DNA of 64,000 nt from Kluyvera intermedia (GTDB lineage: Bacteria; Pseudomonadota; Gammaproteobacteria; Enterobacterales; Enterobacteriaceae), in assembly GCF_034424175.1 (NCBI RefSeq), contig NZ_CP139986.1, forward strand, positions 310,001 to 374,000, given 5' to 3'. Shown piece by piece: positions 17,455 to 27,787 of the stretch (its first letter is position 1; each line of letters begins with the position of its first letter). Below the pieces are notes generated by a model. The model saw only the letters and a program-made list of their open reading frames with translations. It did no database searches and was not told the origin of the DNA. A program made the position numbers and the translations under genes.

Positions 17455-18127
17455 CCGGGACCTCCAGCATGTAGCCCACGCCCCGGACTGTCTGGATCAG
17501 CTTTGTCTCGTAATCGTTGTCTATTTTAGCGCGGAGTCGCTTTACTGCGACATCGATCGCATTAGTGTCGCTGTCAAAATTCATGTCCCAGACCTGAGAG
17601 GCAATCAGGGAGCGGGGAAGAACCTCTCCCTGATGGCGAATGAAGAATTCCAGCAGGCTGAACTCTTTACTGGTGAGCACAATGCGGTTTCCGGCGCGAC
17701 TGACTTTTCTGGATACGAGATCAATCGAGAGGTCAGCCACCTTAAACTGGCTTTCCGTGATCATCGTGTTTCCCCGCCTCAGAAGGGTTCTCACCCGGGC
17801 GAGCAGTTCGGCAAACGCAAAGGGTTTAACCAGATAATCGTCCGCACCCAGTTCCAGTCCTTTGACCCTATGTTCGATCGTGCCGAGGGCTGTCAGCAGT
17901 AAGACCGGCATACCCTTTCCGGCAGTGCGCAGCATGCGGATGATATCCCAGCCGTTCACATCAGGTAGCATGATATCCAGAATGACTAAATCATACTCGG
18001 CTGTCATGGCGAGATGATATCCGGTAAGACCATTATCAGCGTGATCCACTACGAACCCTGCCTCTGTAAGCCCTTTGCTGAGATATTCACCTGTTTTAAT
18101 TTCGTCTTCGACGATCAATATTTTCAT
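17447..18127 (-). CDS. silR: Response regulator SilR
   Basis: OmpR/PhoB-type regulator of 226 residues. The receiver domain has acidic residues in IVEDE, the phospho-acceptor in VILDIMLPDVNG and the Lys in DDYLVKPFAF. The winged-helix domain follows (SKEFSLLEFFIRHQGEVLPR and VDVAVKRLRAKID). It activates silE and silCFBA..P through the palindromic boxes at 15948 and 18197. It is divergent from silC and paralogous to pcoR in this element. Confidence 0.95.
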   Translation of the reverse strand: MKILIVEDEIKTGEYLSKGLTEAGFVVDHADNGLTGYHLAMTAEYDLVILDIMLPDVNGWDIIRMLRTAGKGMPVLLLTALGTIEHRVKGLELGADDYLVKPFAFAELLARVRTLLRRGNTMITESQFKVADLSIDLVSRKVSRAGNRIVLTSKEFSLLEFFIRHQGEVLPRSLIASQVWDMNFDSDTNAIDVAVKRLRAKIDNDYETKLIQTVRGVGYMLEVPDA

Positions 18128-18196
18128 CTTGCTCCCCGGCTGGCTGCTAATGTCATTCTATTGCGCCCACGATCGTTATCAACGGATTACAGCAAA

Positions 18197-18214
18197 AATG
18201 ACAACATTGTCATT
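18197..18214. promoter_or_regulatory. SilR/CusR-type box between silR and silC
   Basis: AATGACAACATTGTCATT is a perfect 18-bp inverted repeat of the CusR/SilR type, 103 bp upstream of the silC start and 70 bp from the silR start. It is placed to control both divergent transcripts. Confidence 0.85.
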
Positions 18215-18316
18215 ATCCTGTCACCCGGCAAACAGAGAGCGTTAGGTAAAGTACCCCTATCAATACTCTGGACTTCATTTGAACCATTTACCAGGTCTGC
18301 CTGGACGAGAAGCGTT

Positions 18317-19702
18317 ATGTTCAAATTAAAATTACTCAGCATTAGCACGATATTCATCCTGGCAGGCTGCGTGTCGCTTGCGCCTGAATATCAGCGGCCC
18401 GCAGCACCGGTACCCCAGCAGTTTTCACTGTCCCATAACAGCCTGACGCCAGCGGTAAATGGCTATCAGGATACGGGCTGGCGTAACTTTTTTGTCGATC
18501 CCCAGGTTACCCGGTTGATCGGTGAAGCTCTGACTAATAACCGTGATTTGAGAATGGCTGCCCTGAATGTTGAAGAGGCCCGAGCCCAGTTCAACGTCAC
18601 GGATGCAGATCGTTATCCCCAGCTGAATGCCTCATCCGGGATAACATACAGCGGTGGTCTGAAAGGTGACAAGCCGACCACACAGGAGTACGACGCGAGA
18701 CTGGAGCTCAGCTATGAGCTCGATTTTTTCGGCAAACTTAAGAACATGAGTGATGCTGATCGCCAGAACTACTTTGCCAGCGAAGAAGCCCGTCGGGCCG
18801 TACACATCCTGCTGGTATCCAACGTTTCACAAAGCTATTTCAGCCAGCAACTGGCGTACGAACAACTTCGTATTGCGCGGGAAACGCTGAAAAATTATCA
18901 ACAGTCCTATGCTTTCGTTGAGCAGCAGCTCGTGACCGGGAGTACGAACGTTCTGGCACTTGAACAGGCGCGAGGACAAATCGAAAGTACCCGCGCCGAA
19001 ATAGCCAAACGAGAAGGCGATCTGGCTCAGGCAAACAATGCCCTGCAACTGGTGCTGGGAACGTACCGCGCACTTCCGTCAGAAAAAGGGATGAAAGGCG
19101 GGGAGATAGCCCCAGTAAAATTGCCACCAAATCTGTCTTCACAAATTTTGCTGCAGCGACCGGATATTATGGAAGCGGAATATCAGCTGAAAGCGGCTGA
19201 TGCCAATATTGGCGCAGCGCGAGCGGCCTTTTTCCCCTCAATTACCCTGACCAGTGGTCTTTCCGCAAGCAGTACGGAGCTGTCCAGCCTGTTTACGTCA
19301 GGAAGTGGAATGTGGAATTTTATCCCTAAAATTGAAATTCCTATATTTAATGCTGGCAGGAATAAAGCCAATCTGAAGCTGGCTGAAATTCGCCAGCAAC
19401 AGTCGGTGGTTAATTACGAACAAAAAATTCAGTCAGCCTTTAAGGATGTTTCCGACACGCTTGCGCTGCGCGACAGCCTTAGCCAGCAACTTGAGTCACA
19501 GCAGCGTTATCTTGATTCACTTCAGATAACTCTCCAGCGTGCCAGAGGATTGTATGCAAGTGGTGCTGTCAGTTACATCGAAGTGCTGGATGCAGAACGT
19601 TCCCTCTTCGCTACCCAGCAAACCATTCTCGATCTTACCTATTCCCGGCAGGTTAACGAAATTAATCTGTTTACCGCGCTGGGTGGCGGTTGGGTAGAGT
19701 AA
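18317..19702 (+). CDS. silC: Outer-membrane efflux channel SilC (lipoprotein)
   Basis: TolC-like outer-membrane factor of the SilCBA Ag+/Cu+ efflux complex, related to CusC. The 461 residues start with a lipoprotein signal peptide whose lipobox ILAGC gives an acylated Cys near residue 18. Two repeats of the OEP coiled-coil/beta domain follow (LNVEEARAQFNVTDADRYPQ and YQLKAADANIGAARAAFFPS). The open frame extends back to 18014 across silR, but the ATG at 18317 gives the signal peptide and known length. First gene of silCFBA. Confidence 0.96.
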   Translation: MFKLKLLSISTIFILAGCVSLAPEYQRPAAPVPQQFSLSHNSLTPAVNGYQDTGWRNFFVDPQVTRLIGEALTNNRDLRMAALNVEEARAQFNVTDADRYPQLNASSGITYSGGLKGDKPTTQEYDARLELSYELDFFGKLKNMSDADRQNYFASEEARRAVHILLVSNVSQSYFSQQLAYEQLRIARETLKNYQQSYAFVEQQLVTGSTNVLALEQARGQIESTRAEIAKREGDLAQANNALQLVLGTYRALPSEKGMKGGEIAPVKLPPNLSSQILLQRPDIMEAEYQLKAADANIGAARAAFFPSITLTSGLSASSTELSSLFTSGSGMWNFIPKIEIPIFNAGRNKANLKLAEIRQQQSVVNYEQKIQSAFKDVSDTLALRDSLSQQLESQQRYLDSLQITLQRARGLYASGAVSYIEVLDAERSLFATQQTILDLTYSRQVNEINLFTALGGGWVE

Positions 19703-19729
19703 ATTTATTTAATTAATCAGGAAATTAAA

Positions 19730-20083
19730 ATGCGTAATTCACTTAAAGCCGTTTTATTTGGTGCCTTCTCTGTCATGTTTTCTGCCGGTCTTCATGCTGA
19801 AACACATCAGCATGGCGATATGAATACTGCCAGTGATGCTTCGGTACAGCAAGTTATCAAGGGCACCGGTGTCGTTAAAGACATTGATATGAATACTAAG
19901 AAAATCACCATTTCGCATGAAGCAATTCCAGCGGTGGGCTGGCCTGCAATGACCATGCGCTTTACTTTTGTTAATGCAGACGATGCTATTAATGCCCTGA
20001 AAACAGGCAACCATGTCGATTTCTCGTTTATTCAGCAGGGCAATATCTCCTTACTCAAAAGCATTAACGTGACGCAGTCCTGA
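19730..20083 (+). CDS. silF: Periplasmic metallochaperone SilF
   Basis: A 117-residue CusF-like chaperone that hands Ag+/Cu+ to the SilB/SilA pump. Signal peptide MRNSLKAVLFGAFSVMFSAG...A is followed by a small OB-fold domain. The ligand set His...Trp-Pro-Ala-Met-Thr-Met (HEAIPAVGWPAMTMRF) corresponds to the His, Met, Met and cation-pi Trp of CusF. It lies 27 bp after silC. Confidence 0.95.
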   Translation: MRNSLKAVLFGAFSVMFSAGLHAETHQHGDMNTASDASVQQVIKGTGVVKDIDMNTKKITISHEAIPAVGWPAMTMRFTFVNADDAINALKTGNHVDFSFIQQGNISLLKSINVTQS

Positions 20084-20196
20084 TTGGCTGTCCGGAGCGA
20101 TTACATCCTGTGCGCCTGTACATTCACATAGGTATATGTGTGAGTTAACCGTCAGGCGCATATGCCAGGTGTTTTGATTTTTTAGCGGAAAATTGT

Positions 20197-21489
20197 ATGG
20201 CTTCTTTAAAGATAAAATATGCTGCAATAATTATCAGCAGCCTCATAGCAGGGGGGCTGATATCGGTTACTGCCTGGCAGTATGTAAACTCAGCACAAAA
20301 GACAGAAAAAACAGAACAAAAGGCACCGGAACGAAAGGTGCTTTTCTGGTATGACCCAATGAAACCGGATACCAAATTTGATAAACCCGGAAAATCGCCC
20401 TTTATGGATATGGACCTGGTGCCAAAATATGCTGATGACAGTGGCGATAAAAGCAGTGGCGGGATCCGTATCGACCCAACCCAGGTTCAGAATCTGGGAT
20501 TAAAAACGCAAAAAGTCACGCGAGGAATGCTGAATTATTCTCAGACAATCCCGGCTAATGTCAGCTATAACGAGTATCAGTTTGTTATTGTGCAGGCGCG
20601 TTCTGACGGGTTTGTCGAAAAAGTCTACCCCATGACGATTGGCGATCATGTGAAGAAGGGGACGCCACTTATCGATATTACCATTCCGGACTGGGTGGAA
20701 GCACAGAGTGAATTCCTTCTGTTATCCAGCACCGGTGGTACTTCCACGCAAATTAAAGGCGTTCTGGAACGGCTTCGCCTGGCAGGTATGCCGGAAGAGG
20801 ATATTCAGAGACTGCGTTCTACCCGGAGCATTCAGACCCGTTTTACCATTAAAGCACCTATTGATGGTGTCATTACTGCATTTGACCTGCGCACCGGCAT
20901 GAATATTTCGAAAGATAAGGTGGTGGCTCAGATTCAGGGAATGGACCCGGTCTGGATCAGCGCTGCAGTGCCAGAATCTATCGCCTATCTGCTGAAAGAT
21001 ACGTCGCAGTTTGAAATTTCGGTACCGGCTTATCCGGATAAAACATTCCATGTCGAAAAATGGAATATTCTTCCCAGCGTGGATCAGACAACCCGTACGC
21101 TTCAGGTCCGTCTCCAGGTTTCTAATAAGGATGAGTTTCTCAAGCCGGGCATGAATGCCTATCTGAAACTGAATACCAGAAGCCAGGAGATGCTGCTGAT
21201 ACCAAGCCAGGCCGTTATCGATACCGGCAAAGAACAGCGCGTGATTACTGTTGATGATGAAGGCAAGTTTGTGCCGAAACAGATCCACGTTCTGCATGAG
21301 TCACAGCAACAGTCCGGCATCGGCTCCGGCCTGAATGAAGGCGATACCGTGGTGGTCAGTGGCCTGTTCCTCATTGACTCTGAAGCCAATATTACGGGCG
21401 CACTGGAACGTATGCGCCACCCTGAAAAAACAGAAAGCAGTATGCCAGCAATGTCTGACCAGCCTGTAAATATGCATTCAGGGCACTGA
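20197..21489 (+). CDS. silB: Periplasmic adaptor (membrane fusion protein) SilB
   Basis: A 430-residue adaptor that links the SilA pump to the SilC channel and accepts metal from SilF. An N-terminal membrane segment (about residues 7-28) is followed by a heavy-metal-binding motif (YDPMKPD...FMDMDLVPKY), then barrel-sandwich/lipoyl (VEKVYPMTIGDHVKKGTPL), alpha-hairpin and beta-barrel domains. The C-terminus ends in a Met/His-rich tail (SSMPAMSDQPVNMHSGH). silA starts 10 bp downstream. Confidence 0.95.
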   Translation: MASLKIKYAAIIISSLIAGGLISVTAWQYVNSAQKTEKTEQKAPERKVLFWYDPMKPDTKFDKPGKSPFMDMDLVPKYADDSGDKSSGGIRIDPTQVQNLGLKTQKVTRGMLNYSQTIPANVSYNEYQFVIVQARSDGFVEKVYPMTIGDHVKKGTPLIDITIPDWVEAQSEFLLLSSTGGTSTQIKGVLERLRLAGMPEEDIQRLRSTRSIQTRFTIKAPIDGVITAFDLRTGMNISKDKVVAQIQGMDPVWISAAVPESIAYLLKDTSQFEISVPAYPDKTFHVEKWNILPSVDQTTRTLQVRLQVSNKDEFLKPGMNAYLKLNTRSQEMLLIPSQAVIDTGKEQRVITVDDEGKFVPKQIHVLHESQQQSGIGSGLNEGDTVVVSGLFLIDSEANITGALERMRHPEKTESSMPAMSDQPVNMHSGH

Positions 21490-21499
21490 GGAGACGACG

Positions 21500-24400
21500 A
21501 TGATTGAATGGATTATCCGGCGCTCTGTCGCCAACCGTTTCCTGGTCATGATGGGGGCCCTGTTTCTCAGCATCTGGGGCACATGGACGATTATTAACAC
21601 GCCTGTCGATGCCTTGCCTGACCTGTCAGATGTGCAGGTCATTATCAAAACCAGCTATCCCGGCCAGGCCCCGCAGATTGTAGAAAACCAGGTCACCTAT
21701 CCACTTACCACCACCATGCTGTCCGTGCCTGGCGCAAAAACCGTGCGTGGTTTTTCACAGTTCGGTGATTCGTATGTGTATGTCATTTTTGAAGACGGCA
21801 CCGATCTGTACTGGGCCCGTTCCCGCGTGCTGGAGTACCTGAACCAGGTACAGGGAAAACTGCCCGCCGGTGTGAGTTCTGAAATCGGTCCGGACGCCAC
21901 GGGGGTGGGCTGGATATTTGAATATGCCCTTGTCGATCGCAGCGGAAAACACGACCTTTCAGAACTGCGTTCTCTGCAGGACTGGTTCCTGAAATTTGAG
22001 CTGAAAACCATCCCGAACGTGGCTGAGGTCGCTTCGGTTGGCGGCGTGGTGAAACAGTACCAGATTCAGGTCAATCCGGTAAAATTGTCTCAGTATGGTA
22101 TCAGCCTGCCCGAAGTGAAACAGGCCCTTGAATCGTCTAACCAGGAGGCCGGTGGCTCATCCGTTGAAATGGCCGAAGCTGAGTATATGGTCCGTGCCAG
22201 CGGTTATCTTCAGAGCATTGATGATTTTAATAACATCGTCCTGAAAACAGGCGAGAACGGCGTGCCGGTTTATCTGCGGGATGTTGCCCGCGTGCAGACC
22301 GGGCCTGAAATGCGGCGTGGTATTGCCGAGCTGAACGGCCAGGGCGAAGTCGCTGGCGGCGTGGTGATCCTGCGGTCGGGTAAAAATGCACGCGACGTTA
22401 TCACGGCAGTGAGGGATAAACTTGAGACGCTGAAGGCCAGCCTGCCGGAAGGCGTTGAAATCGTGACCACCTACGATCGCAGCCAGCTCATCGACCGGGC
22501 GATTGATAACCTCAGTTCCAAACTTCTGGAAGAGTTTATCGTGGTGGCCATCGTCTGTGCCCTGTTCCTGTGGCACGTACGTTCTGCCCTGGTGGCGATT
22601 ATCTCTCTGCCGCTTGGTCTGTGTATCGCCTTTATCGTCATGCACTTCCAGGGACTGAACGCCAATATCATGTCGCTGGGAGGGATAGCGATTGCCGTCG
22701 GTGCGATGGTGGATGCCGCCATTGTGATGATTGAGAATGCGCATAAGCGGCTTGAGGAGTGGGATCATCAGCATCCGGGTGAGCAGATTGACAACGCCAC
22801 CCGCTGGAAGGTGATTACCGATGCCTCCGTTGAAGTGGGACCCGCACTGTTTATCAGCCTGCTGATCATCACCCTGTCCTTTATTCCTATCTTTACCCTG
22901 GAAGGTCAGGAAGGACGTCTGTTTGGCCCGCTGGCATTCACGAAAACGTACTCCATGGCGGGCGCGGCCGCGCTGGCCATCATCGTCATTCCGATTCTGA
23001 TGGGATTCTGGATCCGGGGGAAAATTCCTGCAGAGACCAGTAACCCCCTGAACCGGGTACTGATCAAAGCGTATCATCCATTGCTGTTGCGGGTTCTCCA
23101 CTGGCCAAAAACAACCCTGCTGGTTGCGGCCTTGTCCATTTTCACCGTTATCTGGCCGCTGAGCCAGGTGGGCGGTGAGTTTCTGCCGAAGATTAACGAG
23201 GGCGACCTGTTGTATATGCCGTCGACCCTGCCGGGTGTCTCTCCGGCTGAAGCTGCAGCGCTCCTGCAGACGACGGACAAGTTAATCAAAAGCGTTCCTG
23301 AAGTGGCCTCTGTATTTGGCAAGACCGGTAAAGCAGAGACCGCCACGGATTCCGCACCGCTCGAAATGGTTGAAACCACGATCCAGCTCAAACCTGAGGA
23401 TCAGTGGCGTCCAGGCATGACGATTGACAAGATTATTGAAGAACTCGACAGGACCGTCCGTTTACCGGGGCTGGCAAACCTCTGGGTGCCGCCAATCCGT
23501 AACCGTATTGATATGCTCTCAACCGGGATCAAAAGCCCGATAGGTATCAAGGTGTCCGGAACGGTTCTGTCCGATATCGATGCAACGGCGCAGAGTATCG
23601 AAGCGGTCGCCAAAACCGTACCCGGCGTAGTGTCTGCTCTCGCAGAGCGACTGGAAGGCGGGCGCTACATTGATGTGGATATCAACCGGGAAAAAGCCTC
23701 CCGCTACGGAATGACGGTGGGCGATGTGCAGCTGTTCATCTCATCAGCCATCGGCGGCGCGACGGTAGGGGAAACGGTTGAAGGCGTGGCCCGGTACCCG
23801 ATTAATATCCGCTATCCGCAGGATTACCGGAACAGCCCGCAGGCCCTGAAACAGATGCCGATCCTGACCCCGATGAAGCAGCAGATCACGCTGGGCGATG
23901 TTGCGGATATTAAGGTCGTTTCCGGGCCGACTATGCTGAAAACGGAAAATGCCCGTCCAGCCAGCTGGATTTACATTGACGCGCGCGGCAGGGATATGGT
24001 GTCGGTGGTTAATGACATTAAAACGGCGATCAGTCAGAAAGTGAAACTGAGACCGGGTACCAGCGTGTCATTCTCCGGACAGTTTGAACTGCTTGAGCAT
24101 GCCAACAAGAAACTGAAGCTGATGGTGCCGATGACGGTGATGATCATCTTCATCCTGTTGTATCTGGCATTCCGCCGGGTTGATGAAGCCCTGCTGATCC
24201 TGATGAGCCTGCCGTTCGCCCTGGTTGGCGGGATATGGTTCCTGTACTGGCAGGGCTTCCATATGTCTGTCGCAACCGGAACGGGGTTTATCGCTCTGGC
24301 CGGGGTGGCAGCAGAGTTTGGCGTGGTCATGCTGATGTATCTGCGTCATGCCATTGAAGCGCACCCGGAATTGTCCCGTAAAGAGACGTTCACACCGGAA

Positions 24401-24646
24401 GGCCTTGATGAAGCCCTCTATCATGGTGCCGTACTGCGTGTCCGGCCGAAAGCCATGACCGTGGCGGTGATCATTGCGGGTCTGCTGCCAATACTCTGGG
24501 GAACCGGTGCAGGTTCAGAAGTCATGAGCCGTATCGCGGCACCCATGATTGGTGGGATGATCACGGCTCCGCTGCTGTCCCTGTTCATTATTCCTGCCGC
24601 CTACAAATTAATCTGGCTGCGCAGACATAAAAAAAGCGTGTCCTGA
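21500..24646 (+). CDS. silA: RND heavy-metal efflux pump SilA
   Basis: A 1048-residue HME-RND inner-membrane antiporter that exports Ag+ and Cu+ through SilB/SilC using the proton gradient. It has TM1 at residues 13-31, the large periplasmic loop, the TM2-6 block (about 335-500), a second loop and TM8-12. TM4 has the proton-relay sequence AIAVGAMVDAAIVMIENAHK typical of CusA-type pumps. Met residues in the second periplasmic loop, near PIRNRIDMLSTGIKSP, correspond to the metal-binding cleft. Full length with no visible disruption. Confidence 0.96.
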   Translation: MIEWIIRRSVANRFLVMMGALFLSIWGTWTIINTPVDALPDLSDVQVIIKTSYPGQAPQIVENQVTYPLTTTMLSVPGAKTVRGFSQFGDSYVYVIFEDGTDLYWARSRVLEYLNQVQGKLPAGVSSEIGPDATGVGWIFEYALVDRSGKHDLSELRSLQDWFLKFELKTIPNVAEVASVGGVVKQYQIQVNPVKLSQYGISLPEVKQALESSNQEAGGSSVEMAEAEYMVRASGYLQSIDDFNNIVLKTGENGVPVYLRDVARVQTGPEMRRGIAELNGQGEVAGGVVILRSGKNARDVITAVRDKLETLKASLPEGVEIVTTYDRSQLIDRAIDNLSSKLLEEFIVVAIVCALFLWHVRSALVAIISLPLGLCIAFIVMHFQGLNANIMSLGGIAIAVGAMVDAAIVMIENAHKRLEEWDHQHPGEQIDNATRWKVITDASVEVGPALFISLLIITLSFIPIFTLEGQEGRLFGPLAFTKTYSMAGAAALAIIVIPILMGFWIRGKIPAETSNPLNRVLIKAYHPLLLRVLHWPKTTLLVAALSIFTVIWPLSQVGGEFLPKINEGDLLYMPSTLPGVSPAEAAALLQTTDKLIKSVPEVASVFGKTGKAETATDSAPLEMVETTIQLKPEDQWRPGMTIDKIIEELDRTVRLPGLANLWVPPIRNRIDMLSTGIKSPIGIKVSGTVLSDIDATAQSIEAVAKTVPGVVSALAERLEGGRYIDVDINREKASRYGMTVGDVQLFISSAIGGATVGETVEGVARYPINIRYPQDYRNSPQALKQMPILTPMKQQITLGDVADIKVVSGPTMLKTENARPASWIYIDARGRDMVSVVNDIKTAISQKVKLRPGTSVSFSGQFELLEHANKKLKLMVPMTVMIIFILLYLAFRRVDEALLILMSLPFALVGGIWFLYWQGFHMSVATGTGFIALAGVAAEFGVVMLMYLRHAIEAHPELSRKETFTPEGLDEALYHGAVLRVRPKAMTVAVIIAGLLPILWGTGAGSEVMSRIAAPMIGGMITAPLLSLFIIPAAYKLIWLRRHKKSVS

Positions 24647-24652
24647 ACCTGA

Positions 24653-24684
24653 AAGGGCACCCCCTGTGGGTGTCCTTCTTTACT
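24653..24684 (+). terminator. Hairpin after silA (partial terminator)
   Basis: AAGGGCACCC (24653-24662) pairs with GGGTGTCCTT (24668-24677), followed by CTTTA. The weak T tract suggests attenuation rather than full termination between silA and the downstream DUF411-silP genes. Confidence 0.5.
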
Positions 24685-24732
24685 GATTCACCCTGACGTC
24701 AGGGTTTAAATCGATAATATACAGAGGTGAGT

Positions 24733-25173
24733 ATGAAAAAAGTGGTTCTGATGGCGCTGGCTCTCGGCCTTTCACTGCCCGCGATGGCGAGTGAAAAAGT
24801 GATTGATATGTACAAATCTGAAAACTGTGGCTGTTGTTCCCTGTGGGGCAAGGCGATGGAAAAAGACGGGTTTGAAGTACGAACTCACGTCATGAATGAT
24901 CAGGCGCTGTCAGCCCTGAAAGAAAAGCATGCTATTCCTGCAGGACTGCGAAGTTGTCATACCGCGGTTGCCGGTAATTTGATCATTGAAGGCCATGTGC
25001 CTGCGACAACGATACATAAGGCAATGCAGTCTGGTTCAGGTATATACGGTCTCGCCACCCCCGGTATGCCAGCAGGAAGTCCTGGAATGGAGATGGGAGC
25101 CCGAAAAGAGGCTTACGATGTTATCGCATTCTCACCGGATGGAAGTAAAAAAGTCTTCCAGCGAATCGAATAG
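24733..25173 (+). CDS. silG: Periplasmic DUF411 metal-binding protein
   Basis: A 146-residue exported protein with signal peptide MKKVVLMALALGLSLPAMA and a thioredoxin-like DUF411 domain. The CGCC cluster (SENCGCCSLW) and a later SCHTAV cysteine are likely Cu/Ag ligands. The ATG at 24733 sits 6-7 nt after AGAGGTGA; a GTG two codons earlier is also in frame. It lies between silA and silP, as in other sil islands. The symbol silG is from memory of the sil gene order and is the less certain part. Confidence 0.8.
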   Translation: MKKVVLMALALGLSLPAMASEKVIDMYKSENCGCCSLWGKAMEKDGFEVRTHVMNDQALSALKEKHAIPAGLRSCHTAVAGNLIIEGHVPATTIHKAMQSGSGIYGLATPGMPAGSPGMEMGARKEAYDVIAFSPDGSKKVFQRIE

Positions 25174-25299
25174 TCAGCGGAACGGCTGATAACGGGACGC
25201 CGGCAGCAGGCACTCTTATGCCGGCGGCATTCGTGGTAATCGCATCCATGACATACCCTGAAGACAGAAGATGCTTCGGTATGCATAAGGAGAGTTACT

Positions 25300-27747
25300 G
25301 TGAAAAATGACAATGCAGTGCAACACAACAACCAGACTGCTTCTGAGCAGACATTATCCCCGGACGAGGGCCACGTATTGCATAAGGTGAGAGATCCCGT
25401 GTGCGGGATGGACATCCTGCCCGACAGGGCGCACAGCAGCATTCGATACCAGGACCATCAACTTTATTTCTGCTCCGCCAGCTGTGAGAGTAAATTTAAA
25501 GCCCATCCCGATCGTTATCTTACCGAAGATGCCAGTGAACATTCCCATCACCATCACCACGATCATCACGAAGTCAGCCCTGATCAGATAAAACAGCCTC
25601 ACCACCAGGCGGAGAAAGAGAATTCTGAAGGTGTGTGGACATGTCCGATGCACCCGGAGATACGCCGCAGTGGTCCCGGAAGCTGTCCTGTCTGTGGAAT
25701 GGCACTGGAGCCGCTCGTAGCTACGGCATCCACGGGGGCAAGTGATGAACTTCGCGACATGACAAGACGCTTCTGGCTGGGGTTGTTGCTGGCGTTTCCG
25801 GTTCTGGTACTCGAAATGGGATCTCATCTGTTTCCCGCCTTGAGGAATACAGTACCGCCACAGTACAACACATGGCTGCAGCTGCTTCTGGCCTCTCCTG
25901 TCGTGTTGTGGTGTGGCTGGCCATTCTTCGCCCGGGCCGGAATGTCGTTACGTAACCGCTCCCTGAATATGTTTACCCTTGTTGCAATGGGCACCGGCGT
26001 AGCCTGGGTGTACAGCGTCATTGCAACCGTCTTCCCCTCCTGGTTTCCTGCATCGTTCAGAAACATGGATGGCCTGGTGGCCGTTTATTTTGAAGCCGCA
26101 GCAGTTATTACGGTGCTTGTTCTGCTGGGACAGGTTCTTGAGCTGCGGGCACGGGAACAAACCTCAGGCGCCATTACTGCGCTTCTGAACCTTGCCCCCA
26201 AAACCGCCAGACGGCTGGATCATGACGGTCATGAAACGGATATTAATGCGGAAGATGTCCTGCCTGGCGATAAGCTCCGCATCAGACCAGGAGAGAGTAT
26301 TCCGGTCGACGGTATCGTGATCGAAGGCAAAACAACCGTTGATGAATCGATGGTGACCGGGGAATCTATGCCGGTTACCAAAACGGAGGGTGACCCTGTC
26401 ATCGGGGGGACCATTAATCAGACAGGGAGTCTCATCATCCGTGCAGAGAAAGTCGGTGATGAAACAATGCTCTCACGAATTGTTCAGATGGTCGCTGATG
26501 CACAGCGTTCGCGTGCCCCCATCCAGAGAATGGCTGACAGCGTTTCAGGCTGGTTTGTTCCTCTGGTGATACTTATCGCGGTTGTTGCTTTCGTGATCTG
26601 GTCTGTCTGGGGGCCCGAGCCCAGGATGGCGCACGGTCTCATTGCGGCTGTGTCGGTCCTGATTATTGCCTGTCCCTGCGCGCTGGGGCTGGCCACGCCG
26701 ATGTCGATAATGGTGGGGGTGGGCAAAGGAGCCCAGGCCGGGGTGTTAATCAGGAATGCCGAAGCCCTTGAGCGTCTTGAAAAAGTGGACACGCTGGTTG
26801 TCGACAAAACAGGCACGCTCACGGAAGGTTCGCCTACGGTGACAGGGATTATCAGTCTCAATCCGGGTGGGGAAACATCTCTTTTGCGTGTAACAGCCGC
26901 AGTGGAAAAAGGCTCGCAGCATCCGCTGGGTATGGCAGTAGTTAAAGCAGCACAGGAAAAGGGGATCGCAATACCCGCAGTCACTCATTTCGATGCACCG
27001 TCGGGTAAAGGTGTCTCAGGCGATGTCGAAGGTCAACGGGTTGTTATTGGTAATGAACTGGCTATGCAGGAAAACAGTATCGTTATTGATAATCAAAAGG
27101 CCGTTGCGGATACGTTGCGGATGGAAGGCGCTACCGTTATCTATGTGGCCACAGACGGGGACCTTGCAGGCCTGATAGCTATCTCGGATCCCGTGAAAAC
27201 AACCACGCCGGATGCGCTTAAAGCTTTGCGTCAGGCGGGGATCCGCATCGTTATGCTCACCGGGGATAACCAGCTTACTGCTGAAGCAGTCGCACGGAAA
27301 CTGGGAATAGATGAGGTTGAAGCCGGAATTCTGCCGGATGGCAAAAAAGCAGTGATAACCCGACTGAAAGAGTCTGGCCATGTGGTTGCGATGGCCGGAG
27401 ACGGTGTGAATGATGCCCCGGCGCTGGCAGCGGCTGACGTGGGTATAGCCATGGGAACGGGTACAGATGTGGCAATTGAAAGTGCCGGAGTCACCCTTCT
27501 CAAAGGCGACTTGATGATACTGAACAGGGCCCGTCATCTGTCAGAGATCACCATGAAAAATATCCGTCAGAATCTGTTTTTTGCATTTATCTACAACGCA
27601 CTTGGCGTGCCTGTGGCTGCAGGTCTGCTTTATCCTGTGTATGGAATACTGCTGTCGCCAGTTATTGCGGCGGCGGCCATGGCTCTTTCCTCCGTCAGCG
27701 TCATTGTGAATGCGTTGCGTCTGAAAAGTGTCAGGCTCGGGAAATAA
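25300..27747 (+). CDS. silP: P1B-type silver/copper-exporting ATPase SilP
   Basis: An 815-residue P-type ATPase that exports Ag+/Cu+ from the cytosol to the periplasm. The N-terminus has a YHS-like domain (RDPVCGMDILPD, CSASC), a His-rich stretch (HSHHHHHDHHE near residue 80) and a heavy-metal-binding motif (WTCPMHPEIRRSGPGSCPVC). The usual CxxC HMA domain is absent. The membrane CPC motif (IIACPCALGLATP), phosphorylation DKTGTLTEG, HP motif SQHPLG and GDGVNDAPAL are intact. GTG start at 25300 with AAGGAG 8 nt upstream. Confidence 0.96.
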   Translation: MKNDNAVQHNNQTASEQTLSPDEGHVLHKVRDPVCGMDILPDRAHSSIRYQDHQLYFCSASCESKFKAHPDRYLTEDASEHSHHHHHDHHEVSPDQIKQPHHQAEKENSEGVWTCPMHPEIRRSGPGSCPVCGMALEPLVATASTGASDELRDMTRRFWLGLLLAFPVLVLEMGSHLFPALRNTVPPQYNTWLQLLLASPVVLWCGWPFFARAGMSLRNRSLNMFTLVAMGTGVAWVYSVIATVFPSWFPASFRNMDGLVAVYFEAAAVITVLVLLGQVLELRAREQTSGAITALLNLAPKTARRLDHDGHETDINAEDVLPGDKLRIRPGESIPVDGIVIEGKTTVDESMVTGESMPVTKTEGDPVIGGTINQTGSLIIRAEKVGDETMLSRIVQMVADAQRSRAPIQRMADSVSGWFVPLVILIAVVAFVIWSVWGPEPRMAHGLIAAVSVLIIACPCALGLATPMSIMVGVGKGAQAGVLIRNAEALERLEKVDTLVVDKTGTLTEGSPTVTGIISLNPGGETSLLRVTAAVEKGSQHPLGMAVVKAAQEKGIAIPAVTHFDAPSGKGVSGDVEGQRVVIGNELAMQENSIVIDNQKAVADTLRMEGATVIYVATDGDLAGLIAISDPVKTTTPDALKALRQAGIRIVMLTGDNQLTAEAVARKLGIDEVEAGILPDGKKAVITRLKESGHVVAMAGDGVNDAPALAAADVGIAMGTGTDVAIESAGVTLLKGDLMILNRARHLSEITMKNIRQNLFFAFIYNALGVPVAAGLLYPVYGILLSPVIAAAAMALSSVSVIVNALRLKSVRLGK

Positions 27748-27787
27748 CACTGAGTGAAGGGTCAGTTACGAACAGAAGGAGTCCAGT

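Noticed and set aside
18014..18316. N-terminal extension of silC across the silR 5' region
   Set aside because: The frame is open by chance. The lipoprotein signal peptide and the known 461-residue length require the ATG at 18317.
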